Source of the DNA: Pollenia angustigena
Taxonomy: Eukaryota; Arthropoda; Insecta; Diptera; Polleniidae
Direction of reading: 5' to 3'
Length of the DNA: 64,000 nucleotides
NCBI GenBank assembly: GCA_930367215.1
Contig: OV884057.1
Coordinates: 247,716,830 to 247,780,829, forward strand
The first letter of the stretch is position 1, and each line of letters starts with the position of its first letter. Below are positions 22,888-33,215 of the stretch, in pieces. The notes beneath the pieces were generated by a model. It saw only the letters and a list, made by a program, of their open reading frames with translations. It had not been told where the DNA came from and made no database searches. Both the position numbers and the translations under genes were made by a program.

Positions 22888-25079
22888 GCACTCAAAATAT
22901 TATGTAGTTAAATTCAAACGAAAATTTATTTTAAACAACTTAAAATTCACTTAAAAAACGGATCATTTACATTTCATTTAAAACAAATGATTTTTAAATT
23001 AATTTTTAAATTTTTTATTTTTTGAACAGCATATTCCTTAAAATTTAATGATTTTTACTATTAAAAAATATATTTTAAACGACAAAAATCAAACTACATA
23101 ACAAAATAAATACGAAAAAACATTATTTTTTGGTAGTTTGTTTTTTGAACAACAAACATAAATGTTAAAAAATGAAATTATTCGAAAAATAACTATATTT
23201 TTATTCAATTTTAACAGAACAGAAAACGAATTTAATAACCCACAATCAGTTACTGTAATAATTTTATAAGTGTGAATGAAAATGTTCGTAGTGATCACTT
23301 ATTAATCATGTTTTTACCCTGCGCGCTTTGATGTCATTGCAAATAAGACTTTTTGAGCGTTTGCAATTCTCATTCACTCTGCAGTTTTGTTTAATAATAT
23401 CTTTGGCGTTTCTAATTTTTTTTTTGGGAAAATGCTTCCTGGTGATCTGGCCTAATCAACCAGTGAAATGCGTATAGGAATAGCTTATCCCTTTTACAAT
23501 AAATTTCAGTGTTTTTGTCAAGAATAAAAATTGGGAATTAATCACGACAAACAAAATCTTATGGCCTGTTCGTCGATAACGAATGAAGACTTCGTTCGCT
23601 AGTTTACATGCAAAACAAAAACAATATTTTATAATTTGTTTTTGTTTTAAATGTAATTTAAGCGAACGAAGTCTTCATTCGTTATCGACGAACAGGCCCT
23701 CATTATTTAAAAAAAATGCTGAATCCCAAAAATTGCTTTTGAATAAAGTAATTTAGTAAATTTAGTAAAAAATTTAGCTCATAGAATAAATTCGAAAAAT
23801 AAAAAAATGTTGAATATAATATAAAGTTACCTTCGAAAGGAAATAATTCCCAGTTTCTATTGGAGAAATATTTTAAAACTAGTAAAAGCGGGAGAACTGT
23901 AAAATTATCTTAATCTATTTTTCAACTCCCCCACTGTGGAACGTTAAAAAAATATTCTTCTTCCGAATGTACAAATAAAACCATCACTTTTAACACCTTT
24001 TATTGACACACATACAAATTTAATCGCAATTTCCAATTTCTAGGTATATCATGTCCAACACAAATATTTGTGGTATAAAAATTTATTGTTATACCCAGAA
24101 TTAAAACGAATTTTACACTGATTGTGGGGAGCATTCATTCCTTCAAAGGCAAAATGCTAAAAATACATCTGGTTTTAATGCCTGCACACTAATTAACTTT
24201 AACAAACGTAAAAATTAATAACAAATTAGTAACACACAATAACCCACTCACACACACGCGCATACACATAAGCGCGCACAGAGTCATGTGCTCCAACTGG
24301 TCTATAACATAAAATGTGGATGCAAGCAATGGATATACACATTGGGGTAAAGGAGTTGAAAATGTTTACTAACTAAAAACATACTGGCAGTAACCGGACT
24401 TTGCTTGTCGAAGGCTTATTGACTGCCGCAGTCATTTTTTAGCCAGACAAAGTCGACGGACACCAATTTAAAAATATATTTTTGTTTTTACTGACGTTTT
24501 GTCACACTCATGTTAAACTCACATAACACTTTTATTAAAACAGCCAAAACTTTGTAACAATAAATTGTAAAAAATAAAAAAAATTTATTAAAACAGAAAA
24601 AAATATTTACAAATCGAAGAAAACAAACCATCATCATAATTTTGTCAATAGAAATGCCTTCGATTCCTTGGAAATTTCATTTGCTGCCTTCTTTTTAATG
24701 AGAATGTTAAATGTTAATTATCATTTACATTTTATCGCAATTTGCGTAATTCAAACAAATAAAAATTTGAAGCATTGTTTAATATTTTTCACTTAATTGA
24801 GTCGAGAACAGTGTTTTTACATTAGTGAAATTGCCCATAATTATTAATGAATATTCGTTTTTAATTTGCAAAAAGAATTTATATTAAAAATAAATTTCTT
24901 TTTCTTTATATTTTGTTTGTCGGTGGGGGCTATAAATGCATTCATTTACTCCAGGGGGTTTTAGTGGGGGAATGTCGTCAACAGGGTGATTTGAAAGTCT
25001 TGTATAACGAAGTTAAAATATACTGTTTGTATAAAGGGGCAAGTTAAAAAAAAGAGAGAATTTATAATTGTTAGCTGAT
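22888..25079. other. AT-rich DNA with one hairpin MITE and CA-rich patch
   Basis: Apart from the hairpin at 23563-23699, only a short CA/CG-alternating patch (24243-24275) and long A/T runs are visible. No gene. Confidence 0.4.
23563..23699. mobile_element. 137-bp near-perfect hairpin (MITE)
   Basis: Arms 23563-23600 and 23661-23699 are inverted copies without visible mismatch (ggcctgttcgtcgataacga, then atgaagacttcgttcgct). The spacer is itself palindromic (aaaacaaaaacaa / ttgtttttgtttt). Too long for a typical microRNA precursor stem, so a young hairpin MITE is the best reading. Confidence 0.8.
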
Positions 25080-25172
25080 TTAGGCTTGTTTTTACAACTT
25101 ACCGATATCTAAAAGTAAACTTTAAAGAGTTCAATTATTAAAACTTTACATTAACCTTAAGTGAGCGATAAA

Positions 25173-26232
25173 GTTCTGTAACTATAGTGAGAACTTCTCG
25201 CAACGAAAAGAGGTGACACAAAATATTTCATCGTTTCTCGGAAAGTGAGAAAAAAGTGAGTCTGTAACTCATGTCGAAAACTATCAAAAGAGATTACGTC
25301 GTAACGTTATAAATATCATAATATTCTAATCGTTGACGGCGACCAAAATTTGCAAAAAGTTAAAATTTTTCAACGACGATGGCGAAAATACAACCGCCGG
25401 CTTTACCAATACTGTAAAGTGTGACTTTAATGCAGTGTTCGAAAATAAACACTAAATATCGTTTTTTAATGTTCGGTTCGGTAGATTTGTGGAAAACACA
25501 AACGCTAATAGTGTTTGTGTAGAAAATCATTAAAGAAATAACGTTTCCCTGTTAGTCATCTTCGAACACAAAAATATTACTGTTTTTATCAAACTCAACA
25601 AAAGATGTGAACAATTAATTCCGTTCGGTTTTTTTTTGAAAATCCACAAACTTCAATGTGTTCGGTTCGGCTCGTTAATGTTCGTCCCTTTTGGCTGGTA
25701 AAAAAACAATTTTACAAAAACAAAATACACACACGAAAAAAACATTATAGAACATTAAAATATAATGTTTGTCTACAGTATCACTACAATTGTTCTGTTT
25801 TTTAACGAAGAAAATAGTTACGAACGGTATTAAGGGTTGTGTATGTCTACACAATCACTAAAAAAATGGATATCGTTCCTGGGTGTGTGAGCCGAACGTT
25901 AAATAATGTACTGTTTATTTTCGAACACTGCTTTAATGTCCTAAGAACAAAATGTTATTATTATTCTTTTTATTTTGCATTTTTATTTGTTTTTTAGTGT
26001 TAAAATGTGTTTTCGCCCCATTTTTATTCGTGAGCTTATTTGACAGTTCAAAGTTGGAATTCTTCTCACAAAAATGTGACACACTTTTTCTGTAAATTGG
26101 TGAACAATTTCCTTACGTAACAGCTAGTACTCGCCAAAAAAGCAGTTTGTTTCAATATATGGAATTTTTGTTTCATTTCACACATTTCAATCGAAAAGAT
26201 TCTCCACGCGAGAGGTACAGACCATGGGCACT
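25173..26232 (-). mobile_element. Non-autonomous element GTGCCCATGTTCTGTAACT, copy B
   Basis: Inverted copy of 20399-21122. 25173-25432 matches the reverse of roughly 20820-21110, and 25931-26232 the reverse of 20399-20820. It is interrupted by the hAT MITE at 25433-25930. Confidence 0.75.
25433..25930. mobile_element. hAT MITE, TSD CTTTAATG
   Basis: TIRs CAGTGTTCGAAAATAAAC (left) and the inverted right end cagtgttcgaaaataaacag are near-identical. CTTTAATG is duplicated exactly (25425-25432, 25931-25938). The empty site is visible in copy A of the host repeat. 498 bp, non-coding, with cgttcggttcgg-type repeats inside. Classification to hAT rests on the CAGTG start plus the 8-bp duplication. 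Confidence 0.9.
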
Positions 26233-27194
26233 GGTTTGTTAAAGTACAGTGGTGAAAATTAAACGGCCGATAAAATCCTACCTTTAGCTATCGGTAAGTT
26301 GTAAAAACGGGCCTTACCTTTGGTTTTTAAAAAATTTGCGTTTTATTGCAAATCGCGGAGTTCTTGAACATTTTTGCAATTTATAATAAAAGCAATTTTA
26401 ATAAATAATTTTTTTTTTAATTATGCATTTCTGTTAAATATTCAAAATTATATTTGACTTATAGCCGATTTTACCAATTTATTTAAATATCAATTCTGTG
26501 GCCGTATGGAAAAACTAGTTTACTCCACTTTTTGTGAAAATTGAGATAACACCAAAAATAGAAAGCGTGTTTTATTTGCTATCATTCTGTCAGATCGAAA
26601 TTTTGATGTTGTATCTCATTTAAAAGTTATTTGAAAAACAAAAATCAGAAAAATACCAAATTTTTTGAAAAAACTAGATAACTTCATGCATTTTTTGAAA
26701 AAACAAGTTAACTCCAAAATGTCTTAAAAAACAGAGAAATAAGAAGTTTAAAACGACGTTGTTTCGAAAACTAAGAGAAAAAGAGCGAAAAAGAACAAAT
26801 TCGGGTCACAAGCTCTTTGGGTCAAAATGTGAATGAACCTAAAAATTGGAACTCCCGATAATATAAAGAATGCATTCTTTATATACATATTATATCAATT
26901 CTGAAGTTCTTGATTTATAGAATACGACTGCAAAACACCCGAAATCTTTTTGAGTAATAGCATTTAACCCAGATGGATCTAATGTACCATATGTGGCACA
27001 GTAACTTTAAGAAAGGTTTCAACTTACCTATTAATATTTTTGTTTTCTGTTGCAAAGATAATATTAAGGTGTTTTTACGTACAAAAATAATAAAAAATTT
27101 TTTTCCAGTTTTTTTTCTTGGAATAAATCTGGAAGGCAAGCAAATTTTATTAAAAAATGGAGTTACATAGTTGTTATATACGGCCACAGATTTC

Positions 27195-27372
27195 TTTAAA
27201 TAAAAACAAATTAACTGCCCGATCCACGATGTCGACAAGAACATTTCTTTTGTATATTTATATTGAAAACAAAAAATTTTAGTTTTTTATTATTGTTTTC
27301 AATATAAATATGCGAAAGAAATGTTCTTGTCGACATTGTGGGCCTCGCAGTAAATTTCTTTATTTTTAAATT
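27195..27372. repeat. Long hairpin, 48-bp arms and 24-nt loop
   Basis: Arms 27223-27270 and 27295-27341 pair with few mismatches (tccacgatgtcgacaagaac, then atttcttttgtatatttata, ttgaaaac). Weaker pairing continues outward to about 27195 and 27372. The loop is aaaaaattttagttttttat-rich. Could be a small MITE or an RNA hairpin. Arm length exceeds that of common insect microRNA stems. Confidence 0.7.
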
Positions 27373-27607
27373 AAACTAAGAACATATTCATATTCTCAAC
27401 ACAATACGATATTTAATACTAATACAATTTTAATATTATAAAATTATTTTTTCTGGAACCTTGACGATATTCTCAATGTTAAGTGCTCATCAACCGGAGA
27501 CACATTTAGGCTTATGCCGAATTCCTGATTAAAACTTTCCGGCTTGATTTGATTTTGTTTTTTTTTTAAGCATTTATTTCGAAATTTTCGAGGTCTTTAT
27601 CCGATTG

Positions 27608-28180
27608 CTAGATGAAGTTTTGCTTCCTTTTATTTTGTTCCGTGCTGCCTTCTGGAATAATTTCCTCCAACTTAGTCTGCATTTGCATGAGGTGAAGGTC
27701 TGGATCAACGTTTATGTTAGTCGGATTGTAATTTGTTGGTAGGTTTTCATAAAAAGAATAAATGTCTGGCCGTAAAAGTGGCAGAATGCTGATCAAATCT
27801 TTGTTCTTTTCTTTCGTGATTGGAAGAGGGCTGTGATTGCACTGCACAAGGTAGTCACCTAATTTTGAAACCGTGTTTTGTCTCATGTCCAAATAAATAA
27901 AACGTTCCTCTTCAGAAAGTGTGTTTTTATACATAACAATGCCTTGTTTCTCTTTAGTGTTTCGCAGCCACTTTACATTGCTGATTTTAAAGGGTGTATT
28001 ATCATTAGAACGTTTCGGTATGATCAAAGTGCTTTTAAATAGTTCGTCGTAGCTGTAAATTGATGATTGGTTCAAAACAATAACTTGAAAAGGATTTGAC
28101 TTTTTTGCCTCTCTGACTAGTTGGTACCAATCTTCCGGACAATGAATTTCTTTGGACGTTACGAAGTTTATTATAAACAT
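27608..28180 (-). CDS. Unassigned 190-residue protein
   Basis: Open minus-strand frame from ATG at 28180 to the stop at 27608, with ordinary protein-like composition in contrast to the low-complexity frames around it. I do not recognise it. Features seen: an N-terminal hydrophobic start (MFIINFVTS), a motif PEDWYQLVREAKKSNPFQV near residues 15-35, a basic central part with ISNVKWLR near 66-73, a short segment SPLPITKEKNKDLISILPLL near 117-136, and a polar Gln/Lys/Glu-rich tail. No signal peptide or clear membrane segment. An AATAAA on the minus strand (about 27573-27578) lies just downstream. It lies inside the inverted-repeat complex 26493-28830, so an accessory protein of a DNA transposon is a reasonable guess; a host gene is the alternative. 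It could also be one exon of something longer. Confidence 0.5.
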   Translation of the reverse strand: MFIINFVTSKEIHCPEDWYQLVREAKKSNPFQVIVLNQSSIYSYDELFKSTLIIPKRSNDNTPFKISNVKWLRNTKEKQGIVMYKNTLSEEERFIYLDMRQNTVSKLGDYLVQCNHSPLPITKEKNKDLISILPLLRPDIYSFYENLPTNYNPTNINVDPDLHLMQMQTKLEEIIPEGSTEQNKRKQNFI

Positions 28181-28929
28181 TTAACGGAACACCTTTTGTT
28201 TAAAATTTTAATATTTATTGAAATAAAATAAACCACAAACTCAATAGTTGTTTTCAATTTCAACCTATGTTAAACCGAGTATAACGTTAATCTACGTCCC
28301 AAAAACTGGCCAATTAATTTCATAAAACCAAGAAGGGTAAACTTTTTAATTAAGTATTTGCGTAAAAACAGACAAAAACTCGGCTTATTTTTTGATATAT
28401 AAGCATAAAAAGAAAAAAAATATTTTTTGGAAAAACTGGATAACTCCATCTTTTCGTAAAAAAAAACGGGTAAATTGACGTGCTGTGCCAAATAGTTAAT
28501 GTTTTTCCACAAATCATTACTTAAGTTGCCTTAATTCCGTAAAATATTAATATAATTTGAGAAAAAAAAGTTTTTTCGAAAAAACTATATAACTCCACTT
28601 TTCGAAAAAACAAGATAACTGACACTGATTTTCGGTTTTAATGTCCAAAAATTAGTTTAATGGAACCAGAAATCTTTAACGTTATTTAAAATTATGTTTT
28701 GTTAAGTGCGCATGCATAATAACATAAATTCATATGAAATAATTAGCGAACTATGTTTAAAACTTAAAATGTGTTTTTCTCGTGTTTTAAAAAAATGGAG
28801 TTATCTAGTTTTTCCATACGGCCACAGAATTTATGTTTTCAATTTGTTTTTCGTGTCAAATTAAAATAAAATTACATATGAATTGATATTTTAAAAAAAT
28901 TGGTGAAATTTTACATTAAACAGCTTAAT

Positions 28930-29600
28930 TTTCGTGCCAATGCTCTTACTTCGCCCACGGTTTTACCCATTCCGGCCACTTCTACACCGATTTATCTTCT
29001 ACACGTATGAAGGCGAGTGAAGACGAATTCCCAATGGGTCTTAAGCATCTATTTTTGCTGAGAAGCTGTGAGCAAATATCATCTATCATTAAAACGACAT
29101 TGCAGTTCCCAAGTAATTGCCTTTCCGTTTTGTTGTGCACTTTTAAGAACTGTGTCTAAGACTATATTAAATATAAGGGGTGCTAAATCATAACCTTGGC
29201 GAGCACGAATTTCCACTTTTACCGTCCTGCTTAACCCTTTACATGTTCAATTTGACAGCTGGCATTGTGGTTAAGGAACCTTATAAGTGAAATAAGTATA
29301 AGCGTAATGTCTTTGCATTGTTGTGTGCTCCAAAACACGCTGCGATTTAATTTGCCGAAGACTTTTTCGAAATTAATAAAAAACAAAATATAGAGAAGTG
29401 ATCGGTTTTCAACAGATTTCGATAACACTGAGGCTGTTTATATAGTCGACAGTGGATTTGTGGGGTCTGAGATTCGTTTGGCGATTATTTGTTCAATGAC
29501 CAATCATTGGGGTTCGTAAGGTCTCCCTTCTTCAAAATGTTTATTATTGTGCCTTCTATCACTTCGTCAGGCAGACTTTAATTTTACCTCATCGACGCTA
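28930..29600 (-). pseudogene. RTE-type reverse transcriptase fragment
   Basis: The minus strand, with frame changes, gives ENRSLLYILFFINFEKVFGK (RT block with the DFEKAF position reading NFEKVF), then VEIRARQGYDLAPLIFNIVL, equivalent to the RQGCPLSPLLF block. Further on, QNGKAITWELQCRFNDR corresponds to the region before the catalytic YADD, but the YADD itself is not readable. The spacing and wording fit RTE-clade LINEs. The first catalytic Asp is changed to Asn and there are stops. Dead fragment. Confidence 0.75.
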
Positions 29601-29639
29601 GAATATTATTATTTACTTACGCGTCACATATATTTGTTT

Positions 29640-30186
29640 CACGTCTGTAAATTACGACGTTTGTTTACAGCAGAACTCTCAATAATAAGACACCAGCACC
29701 ATGCCCCTTAAGGTTTTCGGATTCATTCTACTTTAAAAGTTTTATGTATTTAACTAAATAATTTAAAAAAATAGGATATAGGAATTTTTGCTTCTTATAA
29801 TTCATTGTAATCATGAAAATAATGTTAATAATATACAAAAGGTGGCATCGAATTGATGTAAAAGATTATGCTAAATAGGCAGCATATTTGTTAAATGTGC
29901 TGCATACATATCAAGAGGCATCAAAAAAAGCTAGACGATCCTTGGGTCAGCGTAACCCTGTGTGGAATTCATCATTTATATCAATAAGACGTTGGAACCA
30001 TTTGTACACTAATAGAAAAGGCGTCATCACGTTGATGTATTTTGACATCAGAACTATGACATGTTGGAAAGATTCAACAAAAATATCCAACATCCAGATA
30101 AGAGCAGAAACAAACATGAGATATTAAAATAAAGATTCGAAAACGAAAATGGTGCTGGACTGGCATCTACAAAGTACTTAATAAAG
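29640..30186. other. No recognised feature
   Basis: A 79-codon plus frame at 29888-30127 has no motif that I recognise and is probably chance. Confidence 0.35.
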
Positions 30187-30362
30187 AATGGCCCCAAATA
30201 AAATCGTAGTTTTTACTTTGTGACCATTTTTCATTTACTAATAATAAAAGGTTTCGTTAGTGAAGCCGGTATTTTTTATACCATACAGCAGAATATTCTT
30301 GAGTCCGGCTAAGGACCCAACATTGTAATGTATAGCGCGATTTTCAAGCCAAAGCTGTTTAC

Positions 30363-31829
30363 TTATTCGGGATCTGAGGAAGAAGAAAGATAGAAGTAAA
30401 AAAGAAAAGAACTGACAAATATATTTAAGATAGTTAGTAGACAGTAGATAGAACAACACTCCCATTACAGTCCCCTCATAAGAAATAATCGTCCTATTTC
30501 CCCGACAAACCCCAGTAGATTGACTGGATTATATCCAGCGATACACGCCAGTTCGTCAGTATCTGCTAGCCATGTCTGCCTGAGACCCTGCATCCTAGGA
30601 CAGTGGCACAGTACATGCTCAAGCGTCTCTAGTTCCAAAGCATCCTCGCATTATCTGCAGAAGTCTGGTATCATATTTTCTCATTTAATCGTACATAACA
30701 ATGACCCGGAAAGAACGCTATAAGGGTCCTTAGACCACTCTTATCCAAGCCTAATAGAACCCTGGTTGCCCTTGCGTCCATTCCGGGCGATAATGTCTTA
30801 GACAACCTGCAATCCGTTTCCCTCTAGGACCGGTTAACGGTATCGCGGAATTTTTTCCGCATCACCTCATAGGGGCGTTTATACCCCCTGTTACCTCTAC
30901 GACCAGATTCGTAGCCTGACTATCGACGTCAATTTTCACCACAGACCCCCTATGATGTGACCCAGTATCACCTCCGTCGCCCTCCAGATCGCTAGGATCT
31001 TAACCTGAAAGACTCTGCATTCACCCGGCTGTTTGAATGACATTTTCACGTCAGTTTTAGCAATATAAACACCATCACCAGTACTAGTGTCCATCTTGAA
31101 CCCATCAGTAAAAACTACCCACCCTTCAAACAGCACATTGGATCCATGCCAATCTACCCTATTCCGCAATTCCATTGGTGGTGTTACACCGAAATCTAAG
31201 GTCAAAGTCCTATTAACCGAAATTCCCTCGAGAAATCTACACTGATCAAGCGTCCCCACTTCAACAAGATCTTCGTGTGATCATCTCGCCTACGTCGTAC
31301 CAACGAAGTCTCATAGAGTCTAAATAAGTTCCTAGCAGCCAAACTCTTCACATAATGTCCAATGGGAGACAGATATAGCAGGATGTCCAACGCTGACTTT
31401 GTACTTCTTCTTGCACCTGTAATGCCCAGAGATGCACTCCTTTGAGCCCTGTAGAGCATCATCCTATAGCTAACCTTACTCAACGCATCCCACGAAACAG
31501 TATATCCGTAAGTAAGAATAGTCCTAACCGCGATGTATAAATCAAGTTTACCGTATCGTTCGTAATCCCAAACTCTTGCCGATGGAGTTTCAATTTCATT
31601 TTCATCCTCTCCTAAGTTTTTTTATCTTTCAAGACAGATTACAATCGAGTAAGTTAGGCAGATACTTGGCGCTGTCAGATAGAGTTAACTCGACGCCATC
31701 CAAAAATGCCCGCTTAAAACCCTTTAACCTATACCTTCTGGTAAAAAGCACCAGTTTAGTCTTCGCAGGGTTTTTCACCCAGTCCCTTATCCTTCTCCAA
31801 TTTCCAATCTAACTATATTCCTGTGTTTT
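30363..31829 (-). pseudogene. LINE 3' half with RNase H domain (I/LOA-like), 5'-truncated
   Basis: Minus strand, 5' to 3'. End of the RT region: SASLGITGARRSTKSALDIL, IGHYVKSLAARNLFRLYETS (31480-31260). Then an RNase H domain, WVVFTDGFKMDTSTGDGVYI, with its Asp kept but the expected Glu of FQAEILAI changed to Lys (FQVKILAI). Then a C-terminal Cys/His motif ETLEHVLCHCPRMQGLRQTW near 30640-30560, followed by 3'UTR to about 30363. At least one frameshift between the two larger blocks. RNase H after RT excludes plain Jockey and fits I, LOA or R1-related clades. It inserted into the GGCC-rich element. Confidence 0.8.
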
Positions 31830-32271
31830 GATTGGGGCCATGCGCCCGAAAACTAAAATCCCGAATTCGGAAATCTCTAATTTAAAAGCCCTTATATCAG
31901 ATCTCGAATTCTAAAATCGTGTTTTCAAATTTCCTGAATCATTGTACCATCTTGGTATTAAAAATCGCATTGTAAATGGCATAATTGGGCATTCACCCAG
32001 GCGCAAGGATTTTGTCTCGTATGGCACAACAAATACCGGCTTCGCTAACTAATTTTGGATTTGATATCAGGGCTTTCAAATTTATGATTTCAAAATTTAG
32101 GATTATAAAGTTCCGGATTTCCAGATTCAGAATGCTGAAATTCGGGACTCTTACATTTTGGAATTATTACATTCGGGATTTTGATACTATCCCTTTTTTA
32201 GTCTGAACTTGTTTTGTGTAACTTTAAAAAATGTAATGTAATTTTTCATAACGAAGAATTGCTTTAAACTT

Positions 32272-32463
32272 AAGCTTCGTATAGACGATGGTCAGATCTT
32301 ACAATGTTGTCATTAAAATTGCCTAAAAATGTCTTGCAACTGTGTGAACATTGTAAGCTCATTTTCATTTGGAAGATGTGTAAAATTAATGCAGCTGACA
32401 ATGTCACCATTGTCAGAGAAAATTACAACATTGTAAGATCTGACCATCGTCTGTACGAAGCTT
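32272..32463. mobile_element. Tourist-like MITE, TSD TTA
   Basis: Arms 32272-32310 and 32425-32463 are 39-bp inverted repeats with about one mismatch (aagcttcgtatagacgatgg, then tcagatcttacaatgttgt). TTA sits directly outside AGCTTCG on both sides. A 3-bp TWA-type duplication fits PIF/Harbinger mobilisation. Nested in the third GGCC-rich element copy. Confidence 0.8.
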
Positions 32464-32584
32464 TAGGAGCTATTTCCTTTAATTTTTAGGCTTATTTCCA
32501 TATTTCGGAGTAACACTTTTTTATTTGGGGTAAATTTTTATTTACTTTTTACGGCCATATTTCCTTGGGCCACACTTCGCAGAA

Positions 32585-33210
32585 GAAAATTTAATATTGA
32601 GCAGAAAACCAGTACCGGAATGATCTTGTAACGGCTATATGCTCCTTAAGGGAGCATTAGTCGATAGGGCCTTTAGTTTACACAAAAAATCTCCACAGTT
32701 AAAATTTCGAAAAAATCTACAAAACGGAAAAAATAAGGTTAATCCAAAAATAAGACTAAATTAAAAATAAAATGGGGATTAATAAAAAATTCACCAAAAT
32801 CAGATTTCACAATTTTATTTAAATATTCAGAAAAGTGATATATTCCCAGCAAAAACTTGGTAATGACTTGCCATTACTGAACAACTTACTTTTCAATGAC
32901 TACTTCATACCATCTGCATTACATAGAAGGAGTTTGGTAATGGCTGACATATAATCTGATACCTAAGTACTTGTGTATGAGTTGATTAACGAAATTTATA
33001 ATTCATTCGTAATAAAATGCATCTACGGTTGAAGTTTTTTCAAATCTAATACAAATTGATTTAAAATATTTACAATATTTAAAATATTAACCGCCAAAAT
33101 TAAACTAGAAGTGAAAATTAAACCAAAAGTTTATTTTTCTATTCATTGCACAGAAAAGTAGCATATAGGTATAAAAAAAATTTTTAAAATTAGGAATAGT
33201 TGGAGTAGGA
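32585..33210. other. No recognised feature
   Basis: AT-rich, no repeat or frame of note. Confidence 0.4.
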
Positions 33211-33215
33211 GGGGT

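Larger units (their letters stand above)
25080..26316. mobile_element. Outer inverted-repeat element of a three-level nest
   Basis: Arms 25080-25115 (ttaggcttgtttttacaact, then taccgatatctaaaag) and 26282-26316 are inverted matches of about 33 bp. Everything between is a later insertion (25173-26232) except short flanks. This outer element was therefore originally about 180 bp, consistent with a small MITE. Confidence 0.65.
26493..28830. repeat. Inverted-repeat complex with CTGTGGCCGTATGGAAAAAC ends
   Basis: Ends 26493-26535 (attctgtggccgtatggaaa, then aactagtttactccac) and 28790-28830 are inverted matches of about 40 bp. A third, internal inverted terminus occurs at 27153-27192 (atggagttacatagttgtta, then acggccacag). 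The complex may therefore be one 2.3-kb element or a 0.7-kb element abutting a partial second copy. Iterated gataactccatttttcgaaa words lie near both ends (26664-26720, 28430-28630). It encloses the hairpin 27195-27372 and the ORF 27608-28180. Superfamily unknown. Confidence 0.6.
30187..32580. mobile_element. GGCC-rich element, disrupted copy 3
   Basis: 30187-30362 matches the core and one arm of the 21.7-kb element in minus orientation (ccccaaataaaatc, gttagtgaagccggtatttt). 31830-32580 matches in plus orientation (catgcgcccgaaaactaaaa, caggcgcaaggattttgtct, then ggccatatttccttgggcca at about 32553). The middle, 30363-31829, is a LINE. The arms facing each other suggest a foldback arrangement before the LINE arrived. 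The left terminus is missing. Confidence 0.55.

Noticed and set aside
23563..23699. microRNA precursor
   Set aside because: Stem is longer and more perfect than usual insect precursors; a hairpin MITE explains it better without expression data.
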